Assembly: GCA_037349315.1 (NCBI GenBank)
Contig: JBAIAC010000035.1
Coordinates: 9,314,501-9,378,500 of the forward strand
Source: Chelydra serpentina
Taxonomy: Eukaryota; Chordata; Testudines; Chelydridae
Reading direction: 5' to 3'
Length of the DNA: 64,000 bases
This document shows positions 27,101-36,100 of this stretch, in pieces (the stretch's first letter is position 1; each line of letters opens with the position of its first letter). The notes beneath the pieces were generated by a model. That model was not told the DNA's origin. It did no database searches and saw nothing but the letters and a program-made list of their open reading frames with translations. The translations under genes were made by a program, and so were the position numbers.

Positions 27101-30100
27101 GATTAGACAGCACATTGATGGTACAGCAGTGTAACACCCAAGGTAACCTTGTTTCTAATAATCATTTGGCTTAATGTTTAATGGGAGTTTTGCCTGAGTG
27201 AGGAATGTAGGATCGGACCATAAGTGTCATAAGACCTAAATCTTTGTGTCATGCTTATGAGCCAGTTTCTGTACTGATTTACACCCATGCCATTCCATTA
27301 ACTTCCATGTTGTCACATGGGGACTAAGTCAACACAGAACTCGGCCCCAGATTACCTTCAACAGGCCTGGCTGGCTGTTCTAACAATGCAGAATCTGAAC
27401 AAGAGGGCGACACACCTTAGGGCTTGTCTACAGGGTGCAGTACGGCACACCAGGGTGGTGTGAATTCTAATGCACACCAATGTGTTGCACACTCACTGGC
27501 CCACAGAGATCTGACCGGCGCAAACTAAAAGCTTCCTATTGTGCATTAAACCTAATAGTGTTTGAAACGTGCACTAGGGAAATTTTAGTGCACGTCAGAC
27601 GGGTCTGCATGGGCCAGTGAGTGTGCAACATGTTAGAATTCATGCCTCCCAGGTAGGGTGACCAGACAGCAAGTGTGAAAAATCAGGATGGGGGTGGGGG
27701 GTAATAGGAGCCTATATAAGAAAAAGACCCAAAAATTGGGACTGTCGCTATAAAATCGGGACATCTGGTCACCCTACTCCCAGGTGCGCATCAGCTCCCC
27801 ATGTAGACAAGCATTTGGTTTAGGAACAAGTTTGGGTTTCTCAGTAAGAGTAACAAGAAAGGAGCTTAGTCTGCTTCCAATGAAGTCCAGGGAAGCTCTG
27901 TGAGTGAGGTCAGTAGGAGCAGGATTGGGCATAAAGACACAGTCCACTTCTGCACTTCCGAAGTTCAGGCTCTAGGTCGGACCTGTGTTGGAAGAGGTTG
28001 TTTGCCCTCCCACTTACAAGCAGGTTTATTCTGGGAAAAACAGTGTTCCAGAAATGAGAAGGAAATTGAAAGTCATACATGCCTGTGTCCTGCCCACTCA
28101 AAGGGGCCAAAAATCCTTAGGCACTTCCTTGAGGAGGAGTCTAGGGTGACCAGATGTCCTGATTTTATAGGGACAGTCCCGATTTTGGCGGCTTTTCCTT
28201 ATATAGGCACCTATTACCCCCCACGCCCTGTCCCGATTTTTCACACTTGCTGTCTGGTCACCCTAGAGGAGTCTCTCTCGTAGGTCAGGGTTAGCTGGGG
28301 CAGAGGAGAAGGACAGACGCTTGCAGTTCTTCACATAAGGGCTTTGAATGCTATTGCACTGAATGCATGCTGTTTTGTAATCACTTTTAATATCTTTTTC
28401 ATTTTCTATTTTGATATGTTATAGACAAACCAAGGTACTTACACTTTCATTTCTGTACACGGTAAGGATACAATTCAGTGTATTTCCATATCCTTGTCCA
28501 GCTTGTAAGCGAGTCTGCAAAATGTATTGATGAAATGTAATTGAAACAATGTGTTTTCAATTCAGTGGAAGCTCGTGCTATGCAAACAATGCACATTTTG
28601 ATCTGACAGTAAATTATGGCTTTTCTCCTGGGACAAACGGGACAATAAAGTAAAATAAACATGCAGCGGCCCAGTTTGCACTGCGCCAGTGGCAGATCCA
28701 AACAGAACCTCAGAAGTTCGGAGCTCTTTGCTTCATCCAGAATCCGTGATTGTACCGCTGGTTTGAAATATTGAAAGGCAAGGCCTCCCAGCTCTGCACA
28801 GAATCATTAGCACATGTGTTATGCAGAATAATATCATTTGCAAATGAGACTATTAGCTACCCAGGAATGCAGTGGATTCTCTGTTACTTGAAGTATTTCA
28901 GTCAACATCAGATGGCTTTCTAAAAGATATACTCTATGTCAACCAGAAGTTATAGCTTTTATGCAGGAATCACTGGCTAAAATTCTATGGACTCTGTTAT
29001 GCAGAAGGACAGATTAGACCGTAATCGTCCCTTCTGGCCTTAAATTCTATTAATCTAATGTAAGTGGAAGCTTGGCTATGATTTTAAGCCTTTTGTTATT
29101 AGACTTCAGGGAGTGTAGCAGGTAGTTCATTCATTTACCATGTGTTCTCCTTTAAGTTAGTTGATATGCCTGAAAGAAACCTTGAATAGCGGGAAAATGT
29201 ACCCTCTTCCCCAAAGCCCAAGTAAATAGCAAGAGAAGAAAATGAGTGCTAGGTTTCTGGAATTCAGACTCTTATCATATTGTAGGTCATGGCTCCATGG
29301 CTTCTACATCAGCATATGTCCTTGAATCGGTGCCACAAACCTTAAACCCCCTCCACCGGGGATTGTGGCCACTAGATCACAGATCCAATGGCCTTGCCCC
29401 ATCTGCAACCTACTCTCATTGCTGGTGGAGCCGGTGTAGAGTTCAGCTACACTTTATGCAGGGTGTGCAGGGTACCTCACCTACCTACTCTTTAGCTGCC
29501 AATCCCTGCAGATCAGACCTGCAGCAGTTCTGCTGCGCAGGGTGCCTTCCGTGGCCATGACACTGCTAGGTGAATTTCACGCTAGATGTCTAAACATTAA
29601 ATGGAGCCAAGGCAATCATGCCAAGCCTCAGAAATATCTAACTTCTAATGCAAAAAAGGTGTTTTAGACATTGCTCCAGACCAAGAGGATTTGTTTCTGA
29701 AAAGAGATATTTATATGTTTTCTAAAAGGACCAACAGCAGTAATGAAACCCAGCACATTAACCATGACAAACCCTGTATTGTTTAACAGATATTTCACCT
29801 CTCACATACATAGCTTATCCATCAAGCTGCTTTCATGTTTTTAACAGAAAAAAATCATTGCAATCAACTGACAAATTTCTTAGCTTGCGGGTTTATTTTA
29901 GGGGAAATTCAGTCCCTGTTTTTTATTCTAAAATCAAGAGCACTGTCTCCTTTTCTCCCTCAGTAAGTGGCTGCAGAGAATGATGGCCTAAATGGCCTTG
30001 TAGTGTTTGCATCCATCCCTTAAATCTGTGATGACATTTCTCCCCTTGTCATGATCCCTCTGCACAGCATGCTCTATCTCTAGCTATCTGCATCACCATA

Positions 30101-33100
30101 TCTTGCCCCCAGCATATAGTCACAGTGCAATAGTCTTTAGAATGGACACATCAGTAGGCCGTTTGGTATATCTCTGAATAACAGAACCCAGACAGTTTCC
30201 AAACTGTATTTCAGAAAAGAACAGCCAGCTACATATAACTGGTTTTAGTGGAGCTACTCCATTTTACACCAGCTAAAGATCTGGTCCAATTGTTATTTAC
30301 AATATATAGAAAATTGGAATGTGTGACACTGGCAAATTCTTCAGTTGGAAAGAGGTTTGAAAAACAAGAAACAAAGGCTTACATGAAACATAAGGAATTT
30401 TGTGATTGGCCTCAGTAGGATCAAGATTGAACCATCAATAATGCTCTCTGACCTCTCTGTTGCAAACATCCCAGCCTTCGATTTCCATTATTTGATTACA
30501 TTTTTTTCATATGCAGGAACCCCAGATTTGGCAAAACTCCTTTCCCCTTTTGCAGACTATTATCCATTTTCCTCCAATGCAAACCCTCCTCCCTCGTTAC
30601 CTACTGCTTCATCTCCCCACTCCCTCTTCCTCTGATCATCATCATACTATGACACCTCACTAACGGCTGAGAAAGCAACGCAAGCCGTTTTCTCCAGATC
30701 AGGATAAAAGTTGCTTATGAAATACGTATACACAACCGTATCCCTACTCAACGTTTACAGCATTCCAGTTGCTCCAAAATCAGCATAGCTGGCGGCAGCA
30801 ATCTCTCCCTCCATGAATTAATGGGACATTTCATATTGCACCCAATTTCTTTAGCAAGCAGAAATCCCCAGGTATTTTACTCTGGCTATGTCAATATCTA
30901 TCGATGCTATATGTTTAAGATGAATATTGAGAACTCACTGAAGGACATGCCAGCAACTAACCATGGAGAGGAGTTTTCACATTGAAAGCACCGAATGAGC
31001 TACTGCAGGAATCATTACTGGGATCCTAGCCTCAGAGGAGTGAGAGACTAAACCCAAGCTTTGTAGGTTTATCTATAAGACGGAGGGGAGTGCCATTGCC
31101 ATATGCTGTCGTCTTGATGTAGGGGACATGATGCTCATAACTCCTCATGTAACAAAATGAGTCCATGGAGGAATGGTCCATAATTTTTTTTTAAATGTGC
31201 AATCAAAGATAAATAGTTTCACCAGCTTTTTTAAACACTTGCAATTCTATAGGCAGGTGGCAGCTACTGTTCATATACAGCATATATTAGGTCTCAATTT
31301 CAAAAAGTCAGGCACAGAATTGCAACTGCAATTATGTGTGTATAGTGGCATACCTGATTCGTGCATCCAGTTACCATTATGACATGAGTAACTCAGATAT
31401 TTGCATGCACGAATGGCAAGATATGGGGCCTGAGTGGCTATTTGCAAGCCTTGCACTTGCAATCATGGTTACTGCTTACTATGACGTTGAATTCTTTCTT
31501 GTACTGATTTGCGTTCTTAACTTGGGGTTTTTCCATTTCATCTCCTCGGATTTGTTTTCTTTTCTTTTACCCACTAACCAGGTTCCGAAAGGTTAAAGTT
31601 AATGCATTTTGGAGTAACAAAGGATAATCTCTTCTCATCGCAGAGGGTATTCTTTAACTAAACTGTCCTCTGTGTACTAACCGTGAGGGTTGAATTATCT
31701 GCTGATGTAATTCTATTGAAGTCAATGGATTTACACGAGTGGAGAATTTGCTCCTGAATTGATTACACTAGTTTCCTTTGGAACATATTCCTCCATATTA
31801 CATTTTAATATATGGCACAACAAGCATTTCAGACTTGAGTAGCCTTGCTACCCTAACAACCAATGAGACCTCCTAGATTTCTGTATTCCAGGTTTACAGT
31901 TTGGAACTCCTATCCCTTAAAATTCCACCTGCTCTTCCTTACAGAAACTCAGTATCATTCAATAGCAGTCACTCTGCAGTGCAGGAAGTCTGCAGGAGAG
32001 GTAGAATTTGAAACCTCCCGCCGTGTAATGAAATTTGCTTCTGGAAATAAGGAGGGATAAAAGAATTCAGCAAAGCATCTTACACGGAGACTGCTCTGAC
32101 TGACCCCAAGATCCGGGAGCACATGGCTGGTGCAAAGATCCCATTGTCCCACATCACTATAACACCGGCACTTGAGTGCAGGTCAGCCAGACTTGAGGAT
32201 CAGGGCCATCATCATTGTATGCTTAAAACGCAGAAGTGTTTTTGTACACACTAAATGTTCCTTATGGTGCATGAATGCAAAGAATCATATTTTCACTTGG
32301 AGAACTCCTACCTGCATGGCCAGTGTGTGAAACTAGCTCGTGATATATAAGAGAGAAAAATGCAAACTACTGTCTGTGAATAAACAAATGTGTTAACTAA
32401 AGCATTCCTCAAAAGCTGGCAGTTAGTCTGACTTGGGTAACTGCAATGGCATGTGAATACAACATTCAATGTGCTTCTCTCCACAGGAGTGAGCCGGGAA
32501 AGCACGGCAGGCATCGCAGTTAAACCTTATGTTGAGTGGAAACGGACTCCAGTTCAAAATGACACTGATGTCATGCCCTTGAAGAAGCTGGACAAGTGTG
32601 TTCTACTGCTACAATGCATATAGTGGCTTATTAGAAATGAAAGCCACCTAAAAATGACAAAAGCAATGGTCACTAAAAATAAACAGAGGTAAGGAAAAGC
32701 AACCAGTGTCCCAACAGAGGTAACACAAGAGAAAGGGAATGTCCCAGCAAATTACTAAGGAAGGCTCTCTCTTTAACAGAGTCTTAGAATGGTCCTTTCT
32801 TTGGGTTCTAGTTTAGGTGACCACAACATCCTGACTTTGGACAACCATAAGGAGATAGCTCATGCAAGCTGCTCCTGCCAGCATGGAGAAGGATGAGAAA
32901 CCATTGGTTAGAATAAACAAAGTGAACAGATCAAATTGAGAATTTGAAGGTGCATGTGGAGTCCTCCCCTGACATGAGCATAGGAGCAGCTTTCTAGTTT
33001 ATTCTCTGGTTTCATTAGTGAAATTGACTATTGTCTTGGAGAAGACCCAGAATCTTGACTCACATACAAAAACTGAGAACAGCAACAGCGCCTAAACACT

Positions 33101-36100
33101 ACTCAAGAAGGTTCTCGCATATAAAGGGTAAAATGAAAGACATGGAGTGAAAGCTGAATGGAGCTAAGACCATTTATAGCCATGACCTCATAATGCAAGG
33201 GAAAAAACATGCCTGGATTTTAGGAGATGGGGAAGGGAAAGGAACTTCTGAACCAAGTGTTTGGTTGGTTTATTGAGAATTGCCATGCTGGTAACTTAAT
33301 ATACATGAAATAACCCAACATATCTACCCATGTTTCTCATCTCCCAGAAAGAGGAAACCTTCATTCCTTATTCCACTGGACACTCTGTTCATAAACACTG
33401 TTCAGATACTCACTTTGTAGTTCAATATTGGTTAGATTCCTTCCCCCTCCAATTTGGAAAAGTAACAAAACTGCCTACTTGGTATTACCAAGCAACATCC
33501 AGAACCAAATGTAACAGAGGTGTCAGCTTGACAGTTGTCTTTATAAGCACTGAAAAATGCACTACTTGTTACTTGGCAATTCCTGAACAAACATAACTCA
33601 AACGCTCCCAACAACATACATTGTCAACTTCTATCACCCACACCCTATGATGACATGAAAGCCATATATTGCTACACTTAAAGGAAGACACCTCTCTGGG
33701 ATGTAAGCAAACAGTATTTCCAGAGGAATTCATAGACAACATAGCCAATACACAATTCCTGCTCTACATACTCAGCTCTGAACACTGGCTTCCCAATGTC
33801 ATTTGTTAATGCACTGGCACTGCTTCTGCAGTCAGTGACACATTTCAGTAGTCAGCACCATGCTTCTCTGAAGAAACCCAAGTACCTCAAGCACCAATGA
33901 TCCTCAGTCTGGTGGTATCTAATTTCTTAATAAACACAAGATCAGCTATCCTGGAGCAAGCGCACAAGGACTACAAGCTGAGATTCTCAAAGCCCTATTC
34001 CTGTTCATTTTCATTGCAATTTGGCAACCAAATCTCTTAGCTGGCTTTGCAAAGAGCAGGAAAGTATAGCAAAATGTGCCATCATGTAGCCACATGTTGC
34101 ACAGGTCCCTGCACGGGTTTGCAGGGGCTGGGAAGATGATGCAAGCAGACTTCATACCCGCCCCCCGTGCCCAGGCATAGGGGCTAGATTCTTATTACAC
34201 AGCACTGTGATAGCTCCAGGATAACAGTGGTATCAGCATTAGCTTCCCTGGAAAGGAGGAACCCTGGCCCCACTTCCCATAGCAGCATGTGTGAGAGGGA
34301 GAATTGGCTTCAACTTTGGTCTCCACTTCCCTCAGAGTTCTCAGAGCCACTGTTCTAGCCCAACAAGATACGTAATCCTCTCTCAGCCAATGGTGCACCT
34401 CAGTGACTACTCTGCAGCTCGTTGGGCTGTAGCAGTGACTATGGTCCTCCATGAGTGCCTGATGCCCGCAGTTCATTTTGGATTCTTGACACAACCTTCC
34501 CCTGCCCATCCACAGCTCCTCCACGCAGTTGTGGAGATAGTCACCATGGAACGTTTGATGAAAGTGCTTCAGAATCCTTGTGGCCTGACCATCCCTGCTG
34601 CAGAGCCATGGTATGTCTACTGGCTACTGAGCCTGGCACTCAGATACAAGTATAAATACCTCCATTAGGGTTGGAATCCTGGCCTAAAGCACAGGCCTCT
34701 TCCACTTGAGTTGAAGGAGTAAATCCACTAGCTAGCAGCAGTAGTAGATAACTATCCCTGTAAGCCGTAGAGGGGGCTGTATAACCCACTTTGCCAGTGG
34801 AGCAGGAGCGGGAGTGGTATGTTCTTCTAAAGCTTCAATGACTAGGGTAAAATACTAACATGCTCTAGTAGTTGTGTGTTCAGCTTAACCAGCTTTATCT
34901 GTGTTAAAGACTATGCTGCCTTGTCTGCACTGCAGTATGAGAACCTATTAACAAATATCTTCTAACACCACACCTGTAAATCCATCTAGAAAAAAAAACC
35001 TGATTTCCCTTGTAGGAAAGAGGATGATAGGAATGGCTATTGAAGAACTGCAGCCCTTAGCTTCAGGATAGCTATATTTGTACTTTGCCCTTACAGTATT
35101 GCCAACTTTAGGAAAACCTTTACAAAAATACCTCTTCAGCAAAGACAAATACAGCTTGCCTTTTGCCCTTTGTAAACTCAACCATTGCATTGGTCGATAA
35201 AGTACGTGCTGACCTTTTCAGTCTGCGGAACATTATCTAATGGGTAGTTTTCACTTTCAGTTTTGATCCCATCCAGGGAATTTATCTGATAATCACATTT
35301 TCGTATCTTCCTTTTGAAAGGTCTTTCAATAATTTTTCTGTGTTAAAATCAGAGGTGAAACAAAGAAAGAAAAATACAAAGAGAAATATCACTAAATGTG
35401 GATGTATTTTCCTCCGGGGTTAAATTTATCCCTGGGCAGGAAGCTAGTGTGTGGATTGTTTGCTGGCCCTCTGCAAAGGGATGAATCTCACGATCTGTGT
35501 AAGTGAAAGTGCGGCTTAAAATATTTTACCTTTACTGTGTCCAGAGGATGCCCCACAATTACACTTGCTGCTCCTGGGGATTAAAATAAGGTCATTAGAT
35601 AAAACACATTTGGGGGAGTCAACTAAAAGGAGAGACTGTTGTAACATTTACCCAATGAAACTCAAATCAGTGCGCTGTTGCATATGTGCTTCCCTCAGCC
35701 AATCAGAGCACTCGCTTATTACCCAGTTGAGGAAAATTCACTCATCAGTGGAACCATGGAAATTGAAGGTACATCTTGAAGCAATGATGTCAGCTGCAGA
35801 GCAGATGCACAGGGAGAATCAGCATTCCCTTTGTGAGAGGGAGCTAATCTCTGTGCCAGATCCACAAAAGCCAGCCCAGAGAGGTGGTGGTGGTGAGACC
35901 ACTTGACATGAAAGGCACTGTGCATGATTTACAGAGGATATTGCAGACCAGGGGCTGGAATAGCATATGTGGAGGGGCTGTGTCGCTGTCCCATGCACTG
36001 TCTGCAAGATGGAGGACAGATTTTTATACTCAACCTCTGCGCTGTTTCCCCTGCAAAACCTATTTTCTCTTAACCAGGTTCTGTGCATGTGTGTTTGAGG

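Larger units (their letters stand above)
25321..28442 (-). other. SLC25A48 intron 3 (3,122 bp)
   Basis: Phase-0 intron. It holds a solo LTR (25423-26291), a nested MITE complex (27419-27812) and a second MITE (28142-28265) in the opposite orientation close to the exon 3 donor. A short hairpin repeat lies at 26743-26810. No further exon was seen. Confidence 0.85.
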
